Below are positions 1 to 7,556 of a stretch of DNA of 21,198 nt, one piece after another. Made by a program: the position numbers and the translations under genes. How positions within the stretch are numbered: position 1 is the first letter of the stretch; each line of letters begins with the position of its first letter. Below the pieces are notes generated by a model. That model was not told the origin of the DNA, did not search any database, and saw only the letters and a list, made by a program, of their open reading frames with translations. This DNA is from JBHEKP01 sp041859375 (GTDB lineage Bacteria > Hydrogenedentota > Hydrogenedentia > Hydrogenedentales > CAITNO01). The stretch is from NCBI GenBank assembly GCA_041859375.1, contig JBHEKP010000060.1:1-21198 (forward strand), given 5' to 3'.

Positions 1-51
1 TAAAACCGGGGTTCACATAAATGGGGCTCATCAGGTAATAAGGAGCTGGTC

Positions 52-2421
52 ATGGCTGGTTCGGGCGGGCAGTCGGGTTGTTTCACTCCATCCTCAGGCA
101 ACAATCGCATCCGCCGGTGCTTCATGACCGGCAAGCAATGCATCTTCTGCGGTTCGGAAAACACGCAAAAAAATGAAAAGCCCTCCGTTTTCGTCGCCAT
201 GCCATACCGCCCCAACCTCGCCATGTGCTACGCATGGAGCCTGAAGCCCTTCCTTGAAAACAAATTAAAGCGGATATGGGGCAGGGAGGTCGATGTCAAA
301 CGGGCGGATGAGTACGCCCATATCGGAGCCATCACCTGCGAGAAGATCTGCCGCCCCATACAGGACGCCAGCCTGGTTGTCGTGGATGTCTCCATTCCGA
401 ATGAAAACGTCATGTATGAGTTGGGGCTGGCGCTTGGCCTCGAAAAGGACATTCTGCTGATTCACAGCCAGCAACCCCAGGACTCCGGGTTTGCGGAGGC
501 GTTGTTCAACTATTTGAAACCGGTTGGAACCCCCGGGCAGGGAAAACTGCTCATGTATCCGGGGGTCGGTTTCATTAAAGGGGAGGACATCAAGATAAAG
601 GATCATATCCTTAGGCTGCCGCCCGCAACCCGCGCCGTCAACTCAATCAAGCTCATGGGGCTCGCGGAGGACGTCGCCTTGTCCACCGAGGAAAACGACG
701 TGCAGCTCAATTTCGCCAGCATTCTGGACGGTGCCATGGAGGTGGCCATAAACAGCATCATCGAACGCAAACGCGGGGATGCGGAAAACCTCAGGAAGAA
801 GATCGCGGATGCAAAAGACCATGACCAGGAGGAAGAACGTGGTTTAGAACGGCAACTTGAAGGACTGGAAAAGGAAATCGTCAAGATTGGAAAGTACGAG
901 GGGCTCCGCAACAGCAACAACATTGACCCCCAAAGCCACAAGTATGTCGCCGTGCACGGCCAGGGCCAGAATTACAACTCATTTGTGGCGGTGCGCGAGG
1001 AGCTAAACAACACCTTTTGCTGCATTGTTGATTTGGCGGACGAAACGCCCCTCGCCTATCTTTGGCTCGGCTACTGCCATTCCAGGTGCATCAACGTCAT
1101 CCCCATCCACCGTCCCGTATGGGACGTGGAGAGGCGGACCCCGCCCCCAATTTTATACAGGCCCTGCCCGAGGCCCATCGAGGTGAACGAACAGAACAGG
1201 CACGGACAAAATGTCCAGCGGCCCAATGTGCTCGCCTTTGACATCAGGGCTCTTTGGTACATCAATTACACAAACGACAAGGCGGAGCGCCTGGCGGAAC
1301 TGCTTTGCAGTGTTTTCAGCGAACTTATCAACAGGGATTTGCCCCGCCTTGAGCGCAACCGCTTCTGGGGCAGGCTCACCACAAAACGGGAGGTGAGCAT
1401 CTTCACCGGGGCCGTTCATATTGACAACCTGAAGCGGGAAATGGTTGGAGACTGGGACCAGCGCACCGTTTCTGAACTGGTGCGCTACCTTTCATCAACC
1501 GACGAAACGGTGACCCCGGTTTTGGAGCCCCCAATTTACTCACCCGAATACTGCTGGCTGGCATCAAACAAGGGTTCCAAGGCCCTTGCACCCGACAGGC
1601 AGTTTTACACGGACTATGTCAACCGCGTGGACAACACGCTGCGCGGCAAGAATTGCATTATTGTCGCGTCCGCGGATGTGAACGCCCTGACGGAGATTCT
1701 TCTCTCCAAGGCTTATTTCCCTGACGGGGACGCTGATGACATGTTTTGTGACTTGAACGACTGTCCGGAAGACATGGTCATCGCGATAAAGCCCGATTCC
1801 GGGCAAAAAACAGGCGAGGGCGGGGTGAAAAAGAAAACTCCGGGGAAGCGCGTTTTCTCAAGGGTTGCAAGGGACGGGGAACCGCTCGAGTTTGAGGGGA
1901 ACGAGTACCGCGGCTTTAAAATCGGGAAAAAGGGCAAAAGCGGCAACAATCTGCTGCTGCGCACCAGGTACTACGCCCAGGAGGCAAGGATCCCGCCGGA
2001 TGGTTTCTGCCTCTTGTCGCACATTCTTATCATGCGTAATCCCTTCACGGAGGAAAATTCTCAGGGGCCCGCCCCCCTTGTGGTCATTCTCAACGGGGTG
2101 AGTGGACCGGGCACTTACGCGTTGGCGGAGGTGCTGACCGGAGGCAATGACGCCTCCGAGGAAATGCTGGTCACCCTGAACGAGCGGCTTGATGAGATGG
2201 CCGCCAACAAAAACGGGGGAGGAGTGCAGGGAATCGTCCAAGTGACCATCTCAAATCCCGCGAGAAATGTGGACGGCGTGCCGGATGCGCCTGTTGTGGC
2301 TCTTTATGATCAGCGCACGGTCAGCGACTGGAAATGGTGCGAGGCAAACACAAAGCACAACAACAAGGAATCCGGTGACTGGACTGTTGTTCAGCGGGAG
2401 AAAAATCCCTGGCTCTTTTAG
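52..2421 (+). CDS. Large protein with tandem TIR/deoxyribosyltransferase-like domains, unknown function
   Basis: 789 aa, soluble, no membrane segments. A CxxC pair (C30, C33) precedes a Rossmann-like segment starting FVAMPY at about residue 47, ending in a strand followed by NENVMYELGLALGL (117-130). That signature is typical of TIR-like and nucleoside 2-deoxyribosyltransferase-like folds, and E123 sits where these families carry the catalytic Glu. Residues about 235-282 are charged and likely coiled coil. A second, similar segment (about 297-350, VAVHGQG then DETPLAYLWLG) has Trp338 in the Glu position and looks degenerate. Residues 447-789 (motifs DWDQRTVSELVRYL, IIVASADVNALTEILL, VVILNGVSGPGTYALAEVL) form a third part I do not recognise. 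AGGAG at 41-45, six bases before the ATG, supports this start; ATG at 124 is an alternative. The gene seems less GC-rich than its neighbours. A signalling or anti-phage NAD/nucleotide-processing role is possible but inferred. Confidence 0.8.
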   Translation: MAGSGGQSGCFTPSSGNNRIRRCFMTGKQCIFCGSENTQKNEKPSVFVAMPYRPNLAMCYAWSLKPFLENKLKRIWGREVDVKRADEYAHIGAITCEKICRPIQDASLVVVDVSIPNENVMYELGLALGLEKDILLIHSQQPQDSGFAEALFNYLKPVGTPGQGKLLMYPGVGFIKGEDIKIKDHILRLPPATRAVNSIKLMGLAEDVALSTEENDVQLNFASILDGAMEVAINSIIERKRGDAENLRKKIADAKDHDQEEERGLERQLEGLEKEIVKIGKYEGLRNSNNIDPQSHKYVAVHGQGQNYNSFVAVREELNNTFCCIVDLADETPLAYLWLGYCHSRCINVIPIHRPVWDVERRTPPPILYRPCPRPIEVNEQNRHGQNVQRPNVLAFDIRALWYINYTNDKAERLAELLCSVFSELINRDLPRLERNRFWGRLTTKREVSIFTGAVHIDNLKREMVGDWDQRTVSELVRYLSSTDETVTPVLEPPIYSPEYCWLASNKGSKALAPDRQFYTDYVNRVDNTLRGKNCIIVASADVNALTEILLSKAYFPDGDADDMFCDLNDCPEDMVIAIKPDSGQKTGEGGVKKKTPGKRVFSRVARDGEPLEFEGNEYRGFKIGKKGKSGNNLLLRTRYYAQEARIPPDGFCLLSHILIMRNPFTEENSQGPAPLVVILNGVSGPGTYALAEVLTGGNDASEEMLVTLNERLDEMAANKNGGGVQGIVQVTISNPARNVDGVPDAPVVALYDQRTVSDWKWCEANTKHNNKESGDWTVVQREKNPWLF

Positions 2422-3516
2422 TCACCCCCTGTCCAGCGGCTGGACCGGCTCCTCGAAATAGCGGTGGAGCGGCACGGGCAGTTCGTGATAGTCCGCGCCC
2501 GCGGTAAGGGGCGACAGGTCGCGGCTGTTGTGGGTGTTCCAAAAAACCAGGCTTTCGCCGCGTACCGCGCCCGTTTCCGCGTCGTGCAGCAGCGCGGCAA
2601 AGGTTTTGCCCGTGTAGGTGCCCTCCAGCGATAAGCCCCACTCCCCACGCGCCCGCGCCACCGCCTCCGCCGATTCCGGCGTGTAGAGGGCGTACTCTTT
2701 TCCAAAAAAGTCATCACGGATGCGGAAACTGTCCCCGGGAAAGGGAACCAACGGCACGGTTTCATCCGCGTCATGCAGCCAGTGGTTGGCCGCCCGGAAC
2801 AGTGCCCGGGCATGCCCCTCGCTCGTGTAGGGGGAGGTGGTCACCCGAACCGCCTCCACGCGCACCGGGACACCCGCCAGGGCGAATCCCAGCGCCAGCC
2901 CCACGCAGGTGCCCATGGTGCCCGAGGCGGCGTAGACCGTGCCGGGCATGGGCAGCCCCGCAGCCTCCGCCTGCGCGATCAGTTCCAGCGCCGCATCCAC
3001 AAAGCCCAGCGCGCCCAGCGGCGACGAGCCGCCCGGCGGTATCACATAGGGTGTCACCCCGTCCTCCTTCGCCGCCTCCCAAAAACGCCGCCGTGTCTCC
3101 GCGGCGGTCTCCCGCCAGGCGCAGGGGCAAAGGCACGCCCCGGCGCGGTGCGCCGCCAGCAGGTTGCGCCCCACCGACCGGGCATTGTGCTGCGGCCCCA
3201 AAATGCTCACGCACTTCAGCCCCAGCCGCGAAGCCGTCAGGGCCGTGGCCAGCGCATGGTTGGACCCCGCCCCGCCGAAGGTAATCACCGTCCTGGCCCC
3301 GTGCCCCAAAGCCGCCGCCATAAGACAGGAAAGCTTCCGAACCTTGTTGCCGCCGTACACCGGCGAGGTAAGATCGTCCCGTTTCACCCATATCCCCGCC
3401 GCGTCGGCCCTTTTGGCAAGGCTCTCCAGCGGTTCCAACGGCGTGGGCAGGGCTGCAAACGCCCTTACAGGGATGCTTTCCTGCAGTTCCGGATATTTGC
3501 CAAACAGCGTGTTCAT
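2422..3516 (-). CDS. PLP-dependent ACC deaminase / D-cysteine desulfhydrase family protein
   Basis: 364 aa with the chosen start, close to the 330-350 aa usual for the family. It belongs to the fold-type II PLP enzymes that deaminate ACC or desulfhydrate D-cysteine, releasing ammonia or H2S in the cytoplasm. Visible motifs: TPLEPL (25-30), KRDDLT (45-50), GGNKVRKL with the expected PLP lysine K58, GAGSNHALA around S85-N86 (active-site Ser/Asn region), a phosphate-binding GTMGTCVGLALG loop, and YTGK near the C-terminus. The sequence does not decide between ACC deaminase and D-cysteine desulfhydrase; YTGK and overall pattern lean to the latter. The frame stays open to ATG codons at 3567 and 3669, but the extra N-terminus is Lys/Phe-rich, comes from AT-rich DNA, and lies before the conserved region. 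GGAG nine bases before 3516 favours this start. Its stop abuts the stop of the preceding gene. Confidence 0.85.
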   Translation of the reverse strand: MNTLFGKYPELQESIPVRAFAALPTPLEPLESLAKRADAAGIWVKRDDLTSPVYGGNKVRKLSCLMAAALGHGARTVITFGGAGSNHALATALTASRLGLKCVSILGPQHNARSVGRNLLAAHRAGACLCPCAWRETAAETRRRFWEAAKEDGVTPYVIPPGGSSPLGALGFVDAALELIAQAEAAGLPMPGTVYAASGTMGTCVGLALGFALAGVPVRVEAVRVTTSPYTSEGHARALFRAANHWLHDADETVPLVPFPGDSFRIRDDFFGKEYALYTPESAEAVARARGEWGLSLEGTYTGKTFAALLHDAETGAVRGESLVFWNTHNSRDLSPLTAGADYHELPVPLHRYFEEPVQPLDRG

Positions 3517-3826
3517 GGCCAATTTCTCCAATAACGCCCCATTGTACACGTCCAGTCCGCAAAACATCCCCCCATACTCACGTCCAAAGCTGTTCTTTTT
3601 GGCGTCTTTTTTGAAAAAAATTTGTCTGCCCCTCAAAAATTTTTCTGTCTTTATCATAGCCCCAACCATAATAATTTACATAAACCATTGCGTTGCAATC
3701 ACATACATATATTTAAAATTTTTATCAGTAAAAGGAATCGTTGCGAATAAACTGGGGGGAGGCTGTGTTTTCTTAGGCAGAGTCGAGAAGACACAAGACA
3801 GTTTAACGATGGAAGGAACCTTTGGG
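3517..3826. promoter_or_regulatory. AT-rich divergent intergenic region
   Basis: About 310 bases between two divergent genes, strikingly AT-rich from 3590 to 3750 against a GC-rich background. It must hold promoters for both directions; several TTGCAA/TATATT-like elements occur but none has clean spacing, so I do not assign hexamers. A small inverted repeat, ATTGC-GTT-GCAAT (3687-3699), lies in the middle and could be an operator. I see no RNA gene. Confidence 0.4.
3526..3529 (-). promoter_or_regulatory. Ribosome binding site deciding the start at 3516
   Basis: GGAG on the minus strand with a nine-base spacer to ATG 3516-3514. The upstream in-frame ATGs at 3567 (preceded only by a G run) and 3669 lack a comparable site. 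Confidence 0.5.
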
Positions 3827-4111
3827 ATGGTCGGGCAGGATGCAAGACAGCAGGCCTTCGAACTCGTTAAAGAGTTCACAGAAGCCTATGCCTTGTCCGG
3901 CAGACCGGGGTTGGATTTTTACAAGTTGCTGTGGGTTGCCCACTGGGGCGTTGAAAATTTCGGCGCCAAACGGGTGCGTGACATGCTCCAGCAACTCATG
4001 GAAAATCCCCCTGACGAGTCGGAAGACCTGGCCGAGCGCCTGAGGGACAAGTTGTTCATGTTCCCTGAAGACAAAATAGCCGCATGGTTTTACCGTGCGA
4101 TGAAGGTTTGA
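3827..4111 (+). CDS. Small hypothetical protein
   Basis: 94 aa, charged, apparently all-helical and soluble; I do not recognise the family. It begins MVGQDARQQAFELVKEF and includes the aromatic-rich stretch FYKLLWVAHWGVENFG and an acidic tract PPDESEDLAERL. AAGGA (3813-3817) nine bases upstream supports the ATG at 3827; an in-frame ATG at 3809 would add six residues but has no ribosome binding site. It stands alone after an AT-rich promoter region and is followed by a strong terminator, so it appears to be a monocistronic, expressed gene. The frame also runs far upstream through the antisense of the preceding gene, which is coincidental. Confidence 0.6.
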   Translation: MVGQDARQQAFELVKEFTEAYALSGRPGLDFYKLLWVAHWGVENFGAKRVRDMLQQLMENPPDESEDLAERLRDKLFMFPEDKIAAWFYRAMKV

Positions 4112-4136
4112 CCTCCCCCTCCCCCCCCTTGACCGA

Positions 4137-4185
4137 GTCCGGTCCGTTCGGCAGCCCTGCCGCACGGGCCGGACAAATTTTTTTC
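4137..4185 (+). terminator. Rho-independent terminator
   Basis: Long hairpin: GTCCGG (4137-4142) pairs with CCGGAC (4169-4174), continued inward by TCCGT/ACGGG (one wobble) and CGGCA/TGCCG around a short loop. It is followed by AAA and a run of eight T. It ends the small gene before it; the minus side of the hairpin has no T tract. Confidence 0.85.
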
Positions 4186-4202
4186 AGGCCGGTTTTTCAC
4201 GC

Positions 4203-5624
4203 CTAATCGCGCTTGCAGCCGCCCTCGCACCCGTCCCAGCAGTAGGTGCACAGCCTGCTCTTGGGCAGGGTGGTGGCCTCCACCATGTCATCCAGCCGCT
4301 GGTAGCGCAGCGTGGTCAGGGACAACTGCGTGCCGATCCGCTCCACCATGGTGTTGTGGCGGTCGCTGTCGGGATCGGCGTACTCGTCCAGATGCGCCCC
4401 GGCATCGCCCTCCAGCTCCTTGATTACGCGCCGCGTCGCCAGATCCATCTCCGATTTGGACCGTGAAAAGTTCAGGAACTTGCAGCCGTGCACCAGCGGC
4501 GGGCAGGCGGGGCGCATGTGCACCTCCTGCGCCCCCGCGGCGTAAAGCCGCTGGATGGTGTCCCTCAGCTGGGTGCCCCGCACAATGGAATCCTCGCAAA
4601 AGAGCAGCCGCCGCCCCTGGATGAGCTCGCGGATGGGAATCAGCTTCATCCGCGCCACCAAATCGCGGATCTCCTGCACCTGCGGCATGAAACTGCGCGG
4701 CCATGTGGGCGTGTATTTGGCGAAGGGCCGCCCGTAGGGGAGCTTCTTCTCCACCGCGTAGCCGATGGCGTGGCCCGTGCCCGAATCGGGGATGCCCGCC
4801 ACCAGGTCCACCTCCACCGTGTCCCTCCGGGCCATGGCCGCGCCGCAGCGGTAGCGGATGGCCTCCGTGCTCAGCCCCTCGTAGCTCGACGCCGGAAACC
4901 CGTAGTAAATCCACAGGAAGGTGCAGACGCGCAGGTCGTCCCCCGGCGCCACCCGCTGCTCCACGCCCTCCTCGGTGATGCGCACGATCTCGCCCGGCCC
5001 CAGATACTTGTCAATGTCATAGTCCAGGTTCGGAAACGCCGTGGTTTCCATGGTCACCGCCCATGCCCCCTCCTTTTTGCCGGTTATCAGGGCGGTGCGG
5101 CCGTAGCGGTCTCGGGCGGCGTAGATGGACCCGTCCTCCGCCAGCAGCAGCATGGAACAGGACCCCTCGATGATGTGCTGGGCGGTTTGAATCCCCTCCT
5201 CGAAGCTGTTTCCCTGGTTGATCAGCGTGGCCACCAACTCCGTGGGGTTGATGCCTCCGCCACTCATCTCCGAAAAATGGGTGCTTTTCTTGCCAAAGGC
5301 GCGCAGGGCGATCTCGTCCAGGTTGTTGATCCGCCCCACCGTCACCAGCGCGTACACCCCCAGGTGCGACCCGATAATCAGCGGCTGCGACTCGTTGTCG
5401 CTGATCACGCCGATACCCGAGTTTCCCTTCATCTTCACGATGTCGTCCTCGAACTTCGTGCGAAACTGGGCGTTCGAAATGTCATGGATGCTCCGCTGGA
5501 ACCCCTCCCCGTTCAGCACGGCCAGCCCGCCCCGGCAGGTGCCCAGATGGGAATGGTAGTCCGTGCCGTAAAACAGGTCGGTGGAACAGTCGCCGGTGGA
5601 GACAACGCCGAAAAATCCGCCCAT
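4203..5624 (-). CDS. Amidophosphoribosyltransferase (PurF)-like protein lacking the glutaminase cysteine
   Basis: 473 aa, full PurF length: N-terminal Ntn-type glutamine amidotransferase domain (about 1-230), then a phosphoribosyltransferase domain with the PRPP loop CEDSIVRGTQ (343-352). Authentic PurF uses Cys right after the initiator Met as nucleophile; here the start reads MGGFFG, so Gly is at position 2. The usual Asn-Gly oxyanion motif is VGRINN around 96-101. RDRYGR (171-176) and GTCRGG (28-33) persist. Cysteines C234, C381, C459 and C462 match the spacing of the four [4Fe-4S] ligands of Bacillus-type PurF, and the tail CTYCWDGCEGGC adds two more. A cluster-bearing protein with intact PRPP site but no classical glutaminase is likely, so it may use free ammonia or another donor; that is inference. 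GAGG lies eight bases before the ATG. It is divergent from ilvD, and no other purine gene is nearby. Confidence 0.85.
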   Translation of the reverse strand: MGGFFGVVSTGDCSTDLFYGTDYHSHLGTCRGGLAVLNGEGFQRSIHDISNAQFRTKFEDDIVKMKGNSGIGVISDNESQPLIIGSHLGVYALVTVGRINNLDEIALRAFGKKSTHFSEMSGGGINPTELVATLINQGNSFEEGIQTAQHIIEGSCSMLLLAEDGSIYAARDRYGRTALITGKKEGAWAVTMETTAFPNLDYDIDKYLGPGEIVRITEEGVEQRVAPGDDLRVCTFLWIYYGFPASSYEGLSTEAIRYRCGAAMARRDTVEVDLVAGIPDSGTGHAIGYAVEKKLPYGRPFAKYTPTWPRSFMPQVQEIRDLVARMKLIPIRELIQGRRLLFCEDSIVRGTQLRDTIQRLYAAGAQEVHMRPACPPLVHGCKFLNFSRSKSEMDLATRRVIKELEGDAGAHLDEYADPDSDRHNTMVERIGTQLSLTTLRYQRLDDMVEATTLPKSRLCTYCWDGCEGGCKRD

Positions 5625-5852
5625 GGAAGTCGCCCTCGCAGTTGGTGGTGGCCCGTTGGATTGAAGCGGCCCCGGTGCAGCCGCTATTCACCGGAACCGG
5701 CATCATACTACCGGTTCGCCACGACCCGCCGCAAACCGGAATTTGTGCCGTTTCGCTCCCGAACCTCCCCGGAAGGGAAGAATTGCCGCATCTTTTGTGT
5801 TTTCACTGGGTTAAAGAAAGCGCAAGAAACCATCGCGCAAGGAGATCACCCC
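5625..5852. promoter_or_regulatory. Divergent intergenic region between the PurF-like gene and ilvD, with inverted repeats
   Basis: 228 bases holding promoters for both directions. Inverted repeats: AGCGGC/GCCGCT (5665-5670 with 5680-5685), GAACCGG/CCGGTTC (5694-5700 with 5711-5717) and CCGGTG/CACCGG (5672-5677 with 5689-5694), the last overlapping the others and so mutually exclusive with them. A TATGAT hexamer on the minus strand (5707-5702) could be a -10 for the PurF-like gene, without a good -35. No clear ilvD promoter or leader peptide is visible. Confidence 0.4.
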
Positions 5853-7550
5853 ATGCCACAGAAAAAACAGTCCGGCCACCGCCTGTACTCGTCCAACATC
5901 ACCGAAACGCCGGAGCGCGCCGCCAGCCGGGCGATGCTCCGGGCGGTGGGCTTTTCCGACGGCGACTTCAGGAAGAGCCAGGTGGGCATCGCCTCCACCT
6001 GGAGCATGGTCACCCCCTGCAACATGCACATTGACGGCCTGGCCCGCGAGGCCGAAAAGGGGGTGAACGCCGCGGGCGGCAAGGGCGTCATCTTCAACAC
6101 CATCACCATCTCCGACGGCATCTCCATGGGCACCGAGGGCATGAAATACTCCCTCGTCTCCCGCGAGGTCATCGCCGACTCCATCGAGACTGTGGCGGGC
6201 TGCGAGCAGTTCGACGGGCTGGTCGCCATCGGCGGCTGCGACAAAAACATGCCCGGCTGCGTCATGGCCATGGCCCGGCTGAACCGGCCCTCGGTCTTTG
6301 TCTACGGCGGCACCATCCTTCCAGGCTGCCACAAGGGAAAAGACGTGGATATCGTGTCGGTCTTCGAGGCCGTGGGCGCCCACGCGCGCGGGGCGATGGA
6401 CGACGCGGAACTCAAGGCGGTCGAATCCTGCGCCATTCCCGGCCCCGGCGCCTGCGGCGGCATGTACACCGCCAACACCATGGCCTCGGCCATCGAGGCG
6501 CTGGGCATGAGCCTGCCCAACAGCTCCGCCCAGGCCGCCGTCTCGGAGGAGAAGGCGGAGGACTGCCGCCGCGCCGGCGCTGCGGTGCTGCGCCTGCTCG
6601 ATTTGAACCTGCGACCCCGCGACATCATGACACGGAAGGCCTTTGAGAACGCCATCACCGTGGTCATGGCGCTGGGCGGCTCCACCAACGCGGTGCTGCA
6701 CCTGCTGGCCATGGCCCACACCGCCGGGGTGCGCCTCGAACTGGACGACTTCAACCGCATTGGAAAGCGCACCCCCGTGCTGGCCGATCTCAAGCCCTCC
6801 GGCAAGCATGTCATGAACGAACTGGTGAAAATCGGCGGGGTCACGCCGCTCATGCGGGAACTGCTGAAGGCTGGCCTGCTTCACGGCGACTGCGTCACCG
6901 TCACGGGAAAAACCCTCGCTGAAAACCTGCGCGGCGTGAAGCCCTACCCGAAGGGCCAGGACGTGGTGCGGCCCCTGTCCAATCCCAAGAAAAAGGACGG
7001 CCACCTCGTCGTGCTCCGGGGCAACCTGGCCGAGGGCGGGGCGGTCGCGAAGATCTCAGGCAACGAGGGGCTCCGCTTTGAGGGGCGCGCTCGCGTCTTC
7101 GACTCCGAGGAGGCGGCGCTCAGGCGCATTCTGGACGGCACAGTGAAGAAGGGCGACGTCATCGTCATCCGCTACGAGGGGCCCAAGGGCGGGCCGGGCA
7201 TGCGGGAGATGCTCTCGCCCACTTCGGCGGTCATGGGGCGGGGGCTGGGCAACGATGTGGCGCTCATCACCGACGGGCGCTTCTCCGGCGGCAGCCACGG
7301 CTTTGTCGTGGGCCACATCACCCCCGAGGCGCAGGACGGCGGCCCCATTGCCCTGGTGAGGAACGGCGACCCCATTATCATCGACGCGGAAAAGCGCACC
7401 CTCACCCTGGACCTGCCCAAGGCCGAACTGGCCAGGCGGAAGAAGGACTGGAAGGCGCCCAAACCCCGGTACACGCGCGGCGTGCTGGCAAAATACGCCA
7501 AACTGGTCACCTCCGCCTCCGAGGGCGCGGTGACCGACAAGCACCTGTGA
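5853..7550 (+). CDS. ilvD: Dihydroxy-acid dehydratase
   Basis: 565 aa, normal IlvD length. It dehydrates 2,3-dihydroxy-isovalerate and 2,3-dihydroxy-3-methylvalerate to the 2-keto acids in valine, isoleucine and leucine synthesis. The Fe-S ligands C56 (TPCNMH), C129 (GGCDKNMPGC) and C201 (GACGGMYTANTM) are present, in the three-cysteine arrangement of the [2Fe-2S] dehydratases, with K131 as the Lys that is carbamylated to bind Mg2+. SGGSHGFVVGHITPEA near the C-terminus carries the catalytic Ser region. AAGGAG eight bases before ATG 5853 fixes the start; the frame is open far upstream only as antisense of the PurF-like gene. No other ilv or leu gene is in view, so it is transcribed alone here. 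It converges on the membrane-protein gene with a six-base gap and no visible terminator. Confidence 0.97.
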   Translation: MPQKKQSGHRLYSSNITETPERAASRAMLRAVGFSDGDFRKSQVGIASTWSMVTPCNMHIDGLAREAEKGVNAAGGKGVIFNTITISDGISMGTEGMKYSLVSREVIADSIETVAGCEQFDGLVAIGGCDKNMPGCVMAMARLNRPSVFVYGGTILPGCHKGKDVDIVSVFEAVGAHARGAMDDAELKAVESCAIPGPGACGGMYTANTMASAIEALGMSLPNSSAQAAVSEEKAEDCRRAGAAVLRLLDLNLRPRDIMTRKAFENAITVVMALGGSTNAVLHLLAMAHTAGVRLELDDFNRIGKRTPVLADLKPSGKHVMNELVKIGGVTPLMRELLKAGLLHGDCVTVTGKTLAENLRGVKPYPKGQDVVRPLSNPKKKDGHLVVLRGNLAEGGAVAKISGNEGLRFEGRARVFDSEEAALRRILDGTVKKGDVIVIRYEGPKGGPGMREMLSPTSAVMGRGLGNDVALITDGRFSGGSHGFVVGHITPEAQDGGPIALVRNGDPIIIDAEKRTLTLDLPKAELARRKKDWKAPKPRYTRGVLAKYAKLVTSASEGAVTDKHL

Positions 7551-7556
7551 GGCCGC

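Noticed and set aside
3164..3826. Upstream part of the long plus-strand open frame ending at 4111
   Set aside because: It is antisense to the PLP-enzyme gene and crosses the AT-rich intergenic region; only the part after 3827 has a ribosome binding site and protein-like composition.
52..4185. A complete anti-phage defence island
   Set aside because: Only the TIR-like protein hints at defence; the neighbours are a PLP enzyme and a small orphan gene, with no cyclase, nuclease, CRISPR or restriction gene visible.
4488..5852. Upstream extension of the ilvD frame
   Set aside because: It is antisense to the PurF-like gene; IlvD begins at 5853 with a strong ribosome binding site and normal family length.
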